NCBI RefSeq assembly: GCF_023715685.1
Contig: NZ_JAMBOQ010000019.1
Span: 1 to 19,287, forward strand
Length of the DNA: 19,287 nt
From: Priestia aryabhattai
GTDB taxonomy: Bacteria; Bacillota; Bacilli; Bacillales; Bacillaceae_H
Direction of reading: 5' to 3'
The notes beneath the pieces were generated by a model that was not told the DNA's origin, did no database searches, and was given only the letters and a program-made list of their open reading frames with translations. Below are positions 1-6,866 of the stretch, piece after piece (position 1 is the first letter of the stretch; every line of letters begins with the position of its first letter). The position numbers and the translations under genes were made by a program.

Positions 1-94
<94 letters not shown>

Positions 95-163
95 AAACTT
101 TAAAAGCGTAAGCTTTACTCAGCAAACTGTTACCTAGTTTTGAGAGAACAATCTCATATAAAT

Positions 164-280
164 GTCTAGTGATAATGGCAAAGAGGTCACACCCGTTCCC
201 ATACCGAACACGGAAGTTAAGCTCTTTAGCGCCGATGGTAGTTGGGACTTTGTCCCTGTGAGAGTAGGACATCGCTAGGC
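164..280 (+). rRNA. 5S ribosomal RNA
   Basis: A complete 117-nt 5S gene. The body has the Bacillus core around ACACCCGTTCCCATACCGAA. The ends GTCTAGTGAT (164-173) and ATCGCTAGGC (271-280) pair over ten positions as helix I, counting G-U pairs, which fixes both boundaries. It follows the 23S gene by about 70 nt and precedes two tRNA genes in the same transcript. Confidence 0.96.
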
Positions 281-305
281 ATTTTTATTTTGCTTTTTTT
301 ATCAT

Positions 306-382
<77 letters not shown>

Positions 383-386
383 ACAT

Positions 387-462
387 GGTCCCGTGGTGTA
401 GCGGTTAACATGCCTGCCTGTCACGCAGGAGATCGCGGGTTCGATTCCCGTCGGGACCGCCA
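387..462 (+). tRNA. tRNA-Asp (GTC anticodon)
   Basis: A 76-nt cloverleaf with encoded CCA. Acceptor strands GGTCCCG (387-393) and CGGGACC (452-458) pair fully. The anticodon loop CTGTCAC gives GTC, which reads GAY codons. It lies only 4 nt after tRNA-fMet and is the last stable RNA of this operon. Confidence 0.97.
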
Positions 463-472
463 TGTTTTAGAA

Positions 473-499
473 ACGAAACAATGTGTTTCGTCTTTTTTA
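473..499 (+). terminator. intrinsic terminator of the rRNA-tRNA operon
   Basis: Perfect 8-bp stem ACGAAACA (473-480) / TGTTTCGT (484-491), tight loop, then a T-rich run CTTTTTTATT. It lies 10 nt after tRNA-Asp. Confidence 0.8.
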
Positions 500-533
500 T
501 TGTTTGAACCATTTTTATATAAAACTTTACCGT

Positions 534-562
534 CCTTAGGAGCAATCCTAAGGAATTTTTTA
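534..562 (+). terminator. second terminator-like hairpin after the rRNA operon
   Basis: Perfect 8-bp stem CCTTAGGA (534-541) / TCCTAAGG (546-553) with a GCAA tetraloop, followed by AATTTTTTATA. It may be a back-up terminator for the rRNA operon. No protein gene lies between it and the first terminator. Confidence 0.65.
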
Positions 563-602
563 TATACAAAGAAATTTCTTCATGAAATTGCGATGTTAAA
601 GA

Positions 603-632
603 TTGTTGGATTTCTTACTGGATATGTATAGT
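603..632 (+). promoter_or_regulatory. possible sigma-A promoter for the tsaE operon
   Basis: TTGTTG (603-608) and TATAGT (627-632) are 18 nt apart, about 50 bp before the tsaE start. The match is moderate. It is the best candidate between the second terminator and the gene, in an AT-rich stretch where chance matches are common. Confidence 0.35.
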
Positions 633-682
633 CCACAACGTTTACAATATATATATACAGATTGAAATGAGGTTCTGAATGA

Positions 683-1153
683 ATGAAAGAGATTAACGAA
701 TTTACATTTATGTCTACGTCTCCTGATGAAACTAATCAGCTGGCTGCTCGTCTAGCAACTTTATTAGAAGCTGGCGACGTGCTGCTGCTTGAAGGCGGTT
801 TGGGAGCTGGAAAGACAACATTCACGAAAAGTTTAGCTAAAGGATTAGGAATTGAGCGCAATGTGAATAGTCCGACATTTACTATTATTAAAGAATACAA
901 AAGCGGTCGCCTTCCTCTTTATCATATGGATGTGTACCGTCTAGGTGATGAATTTGAAGACCTAGGGTTCGATGAGTATTTTGAAGGAGATGGCGTGACG
1001 GTCGTGGAGTGGGCTCATCTTATTGAAGAGCAGCTTCCTAATGAATATATTCAAATCAATATTTATCATGAAAACGAAACGACTCGTAAAATACTTGTAA
1101 AAGCGATAGGCAGTCGATACGTTGAAATATGTAAGGAGCTTTTTAAAAGATGA
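683..1153 (+). CDS. tsaE: tRNA t6A37 threonylcarbamoyltransferase complex ATPase TsaE
   Basis: TsaE (YdiB in B. subtilis) is the cytoplasmic P-loop ATPase that drives turnover of the TsaB-TsaD complex, which puts threonylcarbamoyl on A37 of ANN-decoding tRNAs. The 156-residue protein is the usual family length. Visible motifs are Walker A GGLGAGKTT (38-46), the SPTF segment (63-66), HMDVYRL (81-87) and the acidic Walker-B-like VTVVEW (105-110), all diagnostic of TsaE. The chosen ATG has a TGAGGT ribosome site about 10 nt upstream. An overlapping ATG at 679 is out of frame. Its stop overlaps the tsaB start by 4 bp (ATGA), so translation is probably coupled. First gene of tsaE-tsaB-rimI-tsaD. 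Confidence 0.95.
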   Translation: MKEINEFTFMSTSPDETNQLAARLATLLEAGDVLLLEGGLGAGKTTFTKSLAKGLGIERNVNSPTFTIIKEYKSGRLPLYHMDVYRLGDEFEDLGFDEYFEGDGVTVVEWAHLIEEQLPNEYIQINIYHENETTRKILVKAIGSRYVEICKELFKR

Positions 1154-1848
1154 AAATGTTAGCCATTGATACATCCAACTTTGTAATGGGTGTTGCTGTC
1201 GTTGAAGAAAACAAAGTAGTTGGAGAAATTATTACGAATCTAAAAAAGAATCACTCAGTTCGTGTGATGAACGCTGTGGAATCTTTGTTAAAAGATTGTG
1301 ATATTGCGCCAAGCGAGCTAGACCGTATTGGAGTGGCACATGGTCCCGGGTCTTATACAGGTGTACGCATTGGCGTTACCATTGCCAAGACACTTGCTTG
1401 GACTTTAAATATTCCTTTAATAGGTGTATCTAGCCTTGAGGCACTAGCAGCAAACGGTCGCTATTTTGATGGATATATTGCTCCGTTATTTGATGCGCGC
1501 CGTCAGCAGCTTTATACAGGATTATATGAATGGAATAATGAACGAGGTCTTCTAGAAGTTGAAAGTGATCGACTTGTTATTAATAAGGCCTGGGCAGAAC
1601 ATTTAAAGTCATACAACAAACCTATTTTATTCATAGGCAATGATCTTCCTATGCATGAAGAGGCGTTAAAAGAAGTGTTAGGTGAACAAGCTGTATTTGC
1701 TCATGTTCAGCAATTTAATCCAAGACCAAGTGAATTGGCTTTTTTAGGAATGAAGAAAGAGCCGCAGTCTGTGCATACTTTTGTTCCGAACTACATTCGT
1801 TTAGCTGAAGCCGAAGCCAACTGGCTTGCTTCACAGCAAAAAGGATAA
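1150..1848 (+). CDS. tsaB: tRNA t6A37 threonylcarbamoyltransferase complex subunit TsaB
   Basis: TsaB (YdiC) is the non-catalytic ASKHA-fold partner that holds TsaD and TsaE in the bacterial t6A complex. The 232-residue protein opens with the phosphate-1-type strand LAIDTSN (4-10) and has the family signature GPGSYTGVRIG (65-75), followed by a KTLAW helix and IPLIGVSSLEAL. The metal-binding histidines of the paralogue TsaD are absent, as expected for TsaB. The start overlaps the tsaE stop (ATGA), and rimI begins 13 nt after its stop, so it is an internal gene of the operon. Confidence 0.95.
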   Translation: MKMLAIDTSNFVMGVAVVEENKVVGEIITNLKKNHSVRVMNAVESLLKDCDIAPSELDRIGVAHGPGSYTGVRIGVTIAKTLAWTLNIPLIGVSSLEALAANGRYFDGYIAPLFDARRQQLYTGLYEWNNERGLLEVESDRLVINKAWAEHLKSYNKPILFIGNDLPMHEEALKEVLGEQAVFAHVQQFNPRPSELAFLGMKKEPQSVHTFVPNYIRLAEAEANWLASQQKG

Positions 1849-1861
1849 AAGAAGGTATAAC

Positions 1862-2311
1862 ATGAAACTAACAATTAAGTTTCGTTTAATGGAAGTTAAA
1901 GATATTGATCAAGTAGTGAAAATCGAAGAGAAGTCTTTTACGACACCTTGGAGTTCAGAAGCGTTTCAAAATGAATTAACCAATAATCAATTTTCAACTT
2001 ACATTGTGATGGAAGAAGGAGAAAATATTATTGGGTATTGCGGAATGTGGATTGTTATTGACGAAGCACATGTAACCAACATTGCTTTATTGCCAGACTA
2101 CCGAGGCAAGGGACTCGGTGAATTGCTGTTGAGAAATGTGATGGACGTTCTTCGAAAACTAGGTGCTACGTCAATGACATTAGAAGTTAGGGTATCTAAT
2201 CATATTGCACAATCATTGTATCAAAAGCTAGGTTTTAAACCTGGAGGTATTCGTAAGAATTATTATTCCGATAACAATGAGGATGCATTAGTTATGTGGG
2301 TGAATTTATGA
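1862..2311 (+). CDS. rimI: ribosomal-protein-alanine N-acetyltransferase RimI (YdiD)
   Basis: A 149-residue GNAT-family acetyltransferase. The acetyl-CoA loop is R81-G-K-G-L-G86, preceded by the strand [10 protein letters not shown]. Motif [20 protein letters not shown] lies near 107-125 with the conserved Tyr120, and the RKNYY segment of RimI-type enzymes is at 131-135. RimI acetylates the N-terminal Ala of ribosomal protein S18 in E. coli; in Firmicutes its range of targets is less certain. A longer reading frame opens at 1826, but that start lies inside tsaB. The ATG at 1862 follows AGAAGG at good spacing and gives the family length. The end overlaps the tsaD start by 4 bp. Placement between tsaB and tsaD is the usual Firmicute arrangement. 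Confidence 0.93.
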   Translation: MKLTIKFRLMEVKDIDQVVKIEEKSFTTPWSSEAFQNELTNNQFSTYIVMEEGENIIGYCGMWIVIDEAHVTNIALLPDYRGKGLGELLLRNVMDVLRKLGATSMTLEVRVSNHIAQSLYQKLGFKPGGIRKNYYSDNNEDALVMWVNL

Positions 2312-3324
2312 ATGAAAATCAATTAATTTTAGCATTAGAAACAAGCTGTGATGAGACAGCCGCAGCCGTTATTCGAAACGGTCATGAAATTGTAGCCAAT
2401 GTGGTGGCCTCTCAAATAGAAAGCCATAAACGATTTGGCGGTGTCGTACCGGAGATTGCATCTCGTCATCATGTGGAACAAATTACGGTAGTAGTTGAAG
2501 AAACTTTAAATCAAGCGAATTTGACGTTTGCAGATATTGATGCAATAGCTGTAACGGAAGGACCAGGGCTTGTGGGAGCACTTCTTATTGGCGTAAATGC
2601 AGCCAAAGCGCTAGCATTTGCACATCAAAAGCCATTAATTGGTGTTCATCATATTGCAGGGCATATTTATGCGAATCAACTGATCAAAAAATTAGAATTT
2701 CCGCTTTTATCGTTAGTTGTATCTGGAGGGCATACGGAGCTTGTATACATGGAAAGCCATGGTCAGTTTAAAGTTATTGGTGAAACAAGAGATGATGCAG
2801 CAGGAGAAGCCTACGATAAAGTGGCCCGCACGTTAAACCTTCCATATCCAGGCGGGCCTCATATTGACCGCCTTGCACATGAAGGGGAGCCGTTAATTGA
2901 TTTGCCGCGTGCTTGGCTAGAAGAAGGATCATATGATTTTAGTTTCAGTGGGTTAAAATCAGCAGTTATTAACACTGTCCACAACGCGAAGCAAAAAGGT
3001 GAAGAGATTCTACCACAAACACTGGCTGCTAGCTTTCAAGCGAGTGTCATTGATGTGTTAGTAACTAAAACAGTTAAAGCTGCAAAGGAATATAACGTTA
3101 AGCAAGTTTTATTAGCAGGAGGAGTTGCTGCTAATAAAGGACTTAGAGCAGCGCTAGATGAGACATTTGAACCCCTATCAAATATTGAGCTTATTATTCC
3201 ACCGCTATCTCTATGTACGGATAATGCTGCAATGATTGGAGCAGCAGCAAGTGTACGATTTGCTCAAGGAAAACGTTCAGATATGTCACTAAATGCAAAC
3301 CCCGGTTTGGACTTGGAAGAGTAA
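2308..3324 (+). CDS. tsaD: tRNA N6-adenosine threonylcarbamoyltransferase TsaD
   Basis: TsaD (Gcp, YdiE) is the catalytic subunit that moves threonylcarbamoyl from its AMP adduct to A37 of tRNA. The 338-residue protein has the N-terminal [13 protein letters not shown] (9-21), the metal-binding histidines in HHIAGH (H115 and H119), VSGGHTEL (138-145), the [10 protein letters not shown] segment near 211-220, [13 protein letters not shown] and a C-terminal LCTDNAAM that supplies the acidic metal ligand. An in-frame GTG at 2296 would add four residues. The ATG at 2308 is preferred because it overlaps the rimI stop (ATGA) and has GTGGGTG about 6 nt upstream. It is the last gene of the operon and is followed at once by a strong terminator. 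Confidence 0.95.
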   Translation: MNENQLILALETSCDETAAAVIRNGHEIVANVVASQIESHKRFGGVVPEIASRHHVEQITVVVEETLNQANLTFADIDAIAVTEGPGLVGALLIGVNAAKALAFAHQKPLIGVHHIAGHIYANQLIKKLEFPLLSLVVSGGHTELVYMESHGQFKVIGETRDDAAGEAYDKVARTLNLPYPGGPHIDRLAHEGEPLIDLPRAWLEEGSYDFSFSGLKSAVINTVHNAKQKGEEILPQTLAASFQASVIDVLVTKTVKAAKEYNVKQVLLAGGVAANKGLRAALDETFEPLSNIELIIPPLSLCTDNAAMIGAAASVRFAQGKRSDMSLNANPGLDLEE

Positions 3325-3362
3325 GAGGCGAATGAGATTTATTTCTCATTCGTCTTTTTTTG
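3325..3362 (+). terminator. intrinsic terminator of tsaE-tsaB-rimI-tsaD
   Basis: Ten-pair stem GCGAATGAGA (3328-3337) / TCTCATTCGT (3344-3353) with one G-T pair and a 6-nt loop, then C and seven Ts. It starts directly after the tsaD stop. The last T of the tract is also the first base of the first DnaA box. Confidence 0.9.
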
Positions 3363-3521
3363 TGGATAAAAAATGATTTATCCACAATATTCAATAAATT
3401 TAGAATTGGCTGTGGATAATTATGTGGAAAAGTCCGTGTACTTAGTACACGGACCCGTTATCAACAAGTTTTAATTATGAAAATCAGACAGATATACACT
3501 ATTTATTCACAGAGTGGATAA
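3361..3521. promoter_or_regulatory. cluster of DnaA boxes between tsaD and ydiF
   Basis: Compared with the DnaA box TTATCCACA, the stretch has perfect copies at 3361-3369 (-), 3378-3386 (+) and 3411-3419 (-). Single-mismatch copies lie at 3423-3431 (- , TTTTCCACA), 3458-3466 (+, TTATCAACA), 3503-3511 (+, TTATTCACA) and 3513-3521 (- , TTATCCACT). That is seven sites in 161 bp. A further perfect site lies at 3626-3634 inside the 3' end of ydiF. Random AT-rich sequence would not give this density. By analogy with B. subtilis, where DnaA binds clusters outside oriC, it probably binds or titrates DnaA near the origin. No AT-rich unwinding repeat, dnaA or dnaN gene is seen, so I do not call it an origin. 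Confidence 0.75.
3428..3454 (-). terminator. probable terminator of ydiF (hairpin inside the DnaA-box cluster)
   Basis: Perfect 10-bp inverted repeat GTCCGTGTAC (3432-3441) / GTACACGGAC (3445-3454) with a 3-nt loop. Read leftwards, it is followed by TTTTCC, a short U tract, so it could end ydiF transcripts about 125 nt after the stop. In the plus direction no T run follows. The short U tract and the distance keep confidence moderate. Confidence 0.55.
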
Positions 3522-3580
3522 AGCTTGTCCTAAAGCGCATGAACAAGTAAATAGCATGAATAGATACGAAAAAATATAGG

Positions 3581-5515
3581 CTATTCTTCTAGAAGCAGCT
3601 GTAGTTCTTCCCACTCTTCCATTAATGTGGATAACTGTGAAGAAATTTTTTCATTTTCACCGTTTAATCTTGATACTTCTTGGTGGTTTTGATAAATTTC
3701 AGGGGCACAAAGAAGCTCTTCATTCTCCGCTTGTGCGGCTTCTAATTTGTTTATTTCAGTTTCAATTTCTTCAATGCGGCGCGTTCGCTGCCTCATCAAT
3801 TTCTTTTGTTCTTTATCTTGTTTATAGGACTGTTTATCTACTTTTACCGTACGTTCTTCGTTTGCTTTTAGCTTTTCTAATTCTTTGATTTCCTCTATTT
3901 CTGCTTTCTTTTCTACATAATAGTCATAATCTCCAAGAAATTCTTCTACTCCTTCAGGAGATAGCTCTGCTATTTTGTTTGCAATACGATTAATAAAGTA
4001 GCGGTCATGTGAAACAAATAATAGAGTCCCTGGGTAATCAATTAACGCATTCTCGAGTACTTGTTTGCTATCTAAATCAAGATGGTTAGTAGGTTCATCT
4101 AAAATTAAGAAATTAGCTTTTTGCAGCATAAGCTTCGCAAGAGCCAAACGTGCTTTTTCACCACCGCTAAGCGTCGAAACGATTTTCAGTACATCATCAC
4201 CTGAAAACAGAAAATTTCCAAGCGCTGTACGAATTTCTTTTTCAGGTTTGGCTGGGTAGTCATCCCAAAGTTCATTTAAAACGGTTTTATTAGACGTTAA
4301 ATTAGCTTGCTCTTGGTCGTAATAACCAACCATTACATTTGAGCCAAAGGAAATGATTCCAGTCTTGAAGCTGAGTTTATCCACAATACCTTTTAATAAA
4401 GTAGATTTTCCAACTCCATTAGGACCAACCAACGCAAGGCTTTCTCCTTTTTTAATGCGAAGGTTTGCCTGCTGGACGACATATTTGTGTTCATCATATC
4501 CTATGGACACGTTTTCGAGATTTAAGACTTCATTTCCGCTTTGACGCTCAATTTCAAACGAAAAACTAGCTGATTTTTCACCTTCGTTGGGTCGATTTAT
4601 TAACTCCATTCGATCGAGCTGTTTACGTCTGCTTTGCGCACGTTTTGTAGTCGATGCGCGGGCGATGTTTCGCTGAATAAAATCATTCAGTTTTGCGACC
4701 TCATCCTGCTGCTTTTCGTACTGACGCAATTCTTTTTCATATCGCTCTGCTTTTTGTACAAGGTATTTAGAGTAGTTGCCCGTGTACTTCACCGTTGTTT
4801 TTTGTATGACTTCATACACTTGATTTACGACTTTATCAAGGAAGTAACGATCGTGTGAAACGATTAAAATAGCTCCTTCATACCCTTGCAGAAACTGCTC
4901 CAGCCATGCTAAAGTTTCAATATCTAAGTGGTTGGTAGGCTCATCCAAAATAAGCAAATCAGGCTTTGTTAAAAGCAGTTTTGCAAGAGCCAAGCGTGTT
5001 TTTTGTCCACCGCTCAAGGAAGAAATAGGGGTGCTATAGTCAAAGTTTGAAAAACGGAAACCGTGAAGAATAGATCTTGTATCCGCTTCATATTGATAGC
5101 CGCCTAAATCTTTAAACGTTACTTGAAGCTGATCGTACTCTTTGGTTAGTTTTTCGTATTGAACTGAATCATTAAAAATGTCTGGATCACCCATCTTCGT
5201 TTCAAGCGTACGTAATTCTTTTTCCATCTTCTTTAACGGAGCAAAGACAGTCATCATTTCTTCCCATATGGAGAGTGTTGACTCAAGAACTGTATCTTGT
5301 CCCATATAATCAATGGAAACACCTTTAGGTTTAATAATTTCTCCGCTGTCATAAGAAAGTTGCTCAGCAATAATTTTTAATAAAGTTGATTTACCAGCAC
5401 CGTTTCGTCCCACTAGGGCAATGCGGTCTTTTGATTGTACTTCTAACTTTATATTCGATAAAATGGGTTCTGCTCCATAGTATTTTGTAATACCGTTCAA
5501 TTGTAGAATAATCAT
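3581..5515 (-). CDS. ydiF: ABC-F family ATPase YdiF (ribosome-associated type)
   Basis: A 644-residue protein with two ATP-binding cassettes and no membrane segments, the ABC-F layout. Cassette 1 has Walker A GRNGAGKST (36-44), signature LSGGQ (167-171) and Walker B LLILDEPTNHLD (D191-E192). Cassette 2 has GPNGVGKST (364-372), LSGGE (449-453) and LILDEPTNHLD (D473). The basic interdomain linker (~235-320), which in ABC-F proteins reaches into the ribosomal P/E site, is present. A charged coiled-coil tail fills ~535-644. Family members act on translating ribosomes rather than as transporters, and which step YdiF assists is not shown here. The ATG has AGAGGTG 6 nt upstream. It is transcribed alone, convergent with tsaD. 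Confidence 0.94.
   Translation of the reverse strand: MIILQLNGITKYYGAEPILSNIKLEVQSKDRIALVGRNGAGKSTLLKIIAEQLSYDSGEIIKPKGVSIDYMGQDTVLESTLSIWEEMMTVFAPLKKMEKELRTLETKMGDPDIFNDSVQYEKLTKEYDQLQVTFKDLGGYQYEADTRSILHGFRFSNFDYSTPISSLSGGQKTRLALAKLLLTKPDLLILDEPTNHLDIETLAWLEQFLQGYEGAILIVSHDRYFLDKVVNQVYEVIQKTTVKYTGNYSKYLVQKAERYEKELRQYEKQQDEVAKLNDFIQRNIARASTTKRAQSRRKQLDRMELINRPNEGEKSASFSFEIERQSGNEVLNLENVSIGYDEHKYVVQQANLRIKKGESLALVGPNGVGKSTLLKGIVDKLSFKTGIISFGSNVMVGYYDQEQANLTSNKTVLNELWDDYPAKPEKEIRTALGNFLFSGDDVLKIVSTLSGGEKARLALAKLMLQKANFLILDEPTNHLDLDSKQVLENALIDYPGTLLFVSHDRYFINRIANKIAELSPEGVEEFLGDYDYYVEKKAEIEEIKELEKLKANEERTVKVDKQSYKQDKEQKKLMRQRTRRIEEIETEINKLEAAQAENEELLCAPEIYQNHQEVSRLNGENEKISSQLSTLMEEWEELQLLLEE
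3626..3634 (-). promoter_or_regulatory. outlying perfect DnaA box in the 3' end of ydiF
   Basis: TGTGGATAA here is the exact complement of TTATCCACA. It lies about 105 bp from the intergenic group and probably belongs to the same cluster. Confidence 0.5.
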
Positions 5516-5544
5516 TTTTTCACCTCTAGTAGTATATCCATAGT

Positions 5545-5566
5545 GTATTTTAACATATTTTTAACT
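5545..5566 (-). promoter_or_regulatory. probable extended -10 promoter of ydiF
   Basis: On the minus strand TG-T-TAAAAT lies about 30-40 bp before the ydiF start, within 5545-5566. This is an extended -10 element. No clear -35 hexamer sits 17 bp upstream. Confidence 0.4.
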
Positions 5567-5682
5567 ACAAGTTCTTACTACAAGCGTTTGTAATTTGTAG
5601 AGAGACAAGAACAAATGATGAAGAGAATGTTTTGATTCATGAAATAAAATGAGTTTACCTGCACATTTTATACAGGATACTA

Positions 5683-5691
5683 TGTTAAAAT
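5683..5691 (+). promoter_or_regulatory. possible extended -10 promoter reading toward rex
   Basis: TG-T-TAAAAT matches an extended -10 element, but no good -35 is visible. If used, transcription would begin near 5698 and give a leader of about 275 nt before rex. Confidence 0.35.
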
Positions 5692-5875
5692 AAGAGATAA
5701 GTGCATCTCTGAGCTTATATATGATTGATGTAGAAAATCCGTCATGACTAACAAACGGCTCCTTTGAAGGGCTAATTGCTTGGTTCTAGCTACCGACTTT
5801 AAGTAGTGCTGGATAGACAAAAGCCATCAAGGTGTGAAACGGAGTATATATATAACAAGAGAAAAGAGAGAGAAT

Positions 5876-5889
5876 TGGAAGCGCTACCT
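5876..5889 (+). promoter_or_regulatory. possible CcpA cre-like site upstream of rex
   Basis: TGGAAGCGCTACCT keeps the TG, AA, central AGCGCT palindrome and late C of catabolite-responsive elements, but differs at about three consensus positions. It lies 85 bp before the rex start. It partly overlaps a hairpin and may be chance. Confidence 0.25.
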
Positions 5890-5905
5890 CAAAGCGTTCG
5901 ATGCT

Positions 5906-5913
5906 TTGTGAAA
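5906..5913 (+). promoter_or_regulatory. Rex operator half-site candidate
   Basis: TTGTGAAA equals one arm of the Rex operator (TTGTGAAA, spacer, TTTCACAA). The second arm is not present at the expected distance. Weak evidence for autoregulation. Confidence 0.15.
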
Positions 5914-5973
5914 GGTAATGCAATATAACTTGAAAATATTAGTAATGACATACATGAACTGAGGGGGTACAAC

Positions 5974-6612
5974 GTGAACACTGAACAATTAAAAATACCA
6001 CAAGCAACGGCTAAACGATTGCCGCTTTATTATCGTTTTATAAAAAATTTGCATGCTTCTGGTAAACAACGTGTGTCGTCAGCGGAATTAAGTGAAGCAG
6101 TGAAAGTTGATTCTGCTACTATTCGTCGGGACTTTTCTTACTTTGGTGCATTAGGAAAAAAAGGATACGGCTATAATGTGAATTATTTACTTACATTTTT
6201 TCGTAAAACGTTAGACCAAGACGAAGTAACAAAAGTAGCATTGATTGGTGTAGGGAATCTAGGAACAGCCTTTTTAAATTATAATTTTATTAAAAATAAT
6301 AACACGAAAATTGAGTGCGCTTTTGATGTGATAGAAGATAAAGTCGGTACGAAAGTAGGCGACGTGCCGGTCTATCATCTTGACCAATTAGAAGATTACA
6401 TGAGTGATGATATCTCAGTAGCGATTTTAACCGTGCCTGCGACTGTTGCTCAGCAAATTACCGATCGTTTAGTGAACTGTGGAATTAAAGGAATTTTAAA
6501 CTTCACTCCTGCACGCTTAAACGTACCCGATGAGATTCGACTGCATCATATTGATCTTGCTGTGGAATTACAGTCGCTTGTCTATTTTTTGAAAAATTAT
6601 CCTGTTGAATAG
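5974..6612 (+). CDS. rex: redox-sensing transcriptional repressor Rex
   Basis: Rex (YdiH) is a dimeric repressor that senses the NADH/NAD+ ratio and controls respiratory and fermentative genes. The 212-residue protein is family length. The N-terminal winged helix-turn-helix spans about 12-75, with [20 protein letters not shown] (35-54) as the HTH and the conserved [14 protein letters not shown] following. The Rossmann domain has G92-V-G-N-L-G97 and an acidic strand end at D118 for NAD(H). The C-terminal segment [16 protein letters not shown] is typical. The start is GTG, preceded by a strong GAGGGGG site 6-7 nt away. tatA follows 53 bp later with no terminator between, so rex-tatA-tatC may be cotranscribed. 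B. subtilis has moaC just upstream; here it is absent. Confidence 0.96.
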   Translation: MNTEQLKIPQATAKRLPLYYRFIKNLHASGKQRVSSAELSEAVKVDSATIRRDFSYFGALGKKGYGYNVNYLLTFFRKTLDQDEVTKVALIGVGNLGTAFLNYNFIKNNNTKIECAFDVIEDKVGTKVGDVPVYHLDQLEDYMSDDISVAILTVPATVAQQITDRLVNCGIKGILNFTPARLNVPDEIRLHHIDLAVELQSLVYFLKNYPVE

Positions 6613-6665
6613 GATGGACTGTGTTACGATTTCCTTAAGTCTAAATTAATAAGGAGAGTGGGAAT

Positions 6666-6851
6666 ATGGGGATTGGAGTAGGCAGTTGGATTATTATTGC
6701 TATTGTAGCACTGCTGATTTTTGGACCGAAACGGTTACCGGAGCTAGGAAGATCAGTGGGCCAAACGCTTAGAGAGTTTAAGCATGCCGCTAGCGGTGTG
6801 TCCGAGGATTGTGAAAAAGATAAACAACGTCAAGTAGATGACAAAGAGTAA
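6666..6851 (+). CDS. tatA: twin-arginine translocase subunit TatA (TatAy type)
   Basis: A 61-residue TatA/TatE-family protein. A single N-terminal membrane helix (about 7-19) is followed by the hinge F19-G20-P21 and an amphipathic helix KRLPELGRSVGQTLREFK (22-39), then a charged, disordered tail. TatA oligomers act with TatC to move folded twin-arginine substrates across the cytoplasmic membrane. Firmicute minimal Tat systems lack TatB, and here tatC follows 15 bp later, so this is a TatA-TatC pair like B. subtilis TatAy-TatCy. The ATG has AAGGAG upstream. A cysteine in the tail (SEDCEK) is a minor oddity. Confidence 0.93.
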   Translation: MGIGVGSWIIIAIVALLIFGPKRLPELGRSVGQTLREFKHAASGVSEDCEKDKQRQVDDKE

Positions 6852-6866
6852 AAGGGTGATCATATT

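Larger units (their letters stand above)
5693..5917 (+). ncRNA. structured, unassigned leader-like region upstream of rex
   Basis: Most of the 458-bp gap between ydiF and rex holds no protein gene but has several possible helices: AGAGAT/ATCTCT (5693-5698 with 5705-5710), CCGT/ACGG (5739-5742 with 5755-5758), a nine-pair stem with a 2-nt bulge (5785-5793 with 5803-5813) and a two-part hairpin (5885-5889/5913-5917 around 5891-5895/5903-5907). It is more GC-balanced than the AT-rich flanks. It does not match the purine, TPP, SAM, lysine, cobalamin, FMN, glycine, guanidine-I, preQ1 or T-box consensus as I remember them. No intrinsic terminator follows, so any control would act on translation or the region might be a separate small RNA. 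Function unknown. Confidence 0.35.

Noticed and set aside
410..631. Open frame of 73 codons on the plus strand
   Set aside because: It begins inside tRNA-Asp and crosses two terminator hairpins, with no ribosome binding site or recognisable protein.
2296..2307. GTG start adding four residues to TsaD
   Set aside because: The GTG is part of the likely ribosome site; the ATG at 2308 gives the usual ATGA overlap and a normal N-terminus.
3361..3580. Replication origin
   Set aside because: DnaA boxes are present, but there is no AT-rich unwinding repeat, no dnaA or dnaN gene, and the flanks are ordinary housekeeping genes.
4377..4385. Perfect DnaA box inside ydiF
   Set aside because: It encodes a conserved part of the second cassette (VDKL) and stands alone, 740 bp from the cluster, so chance is the simpler reading.
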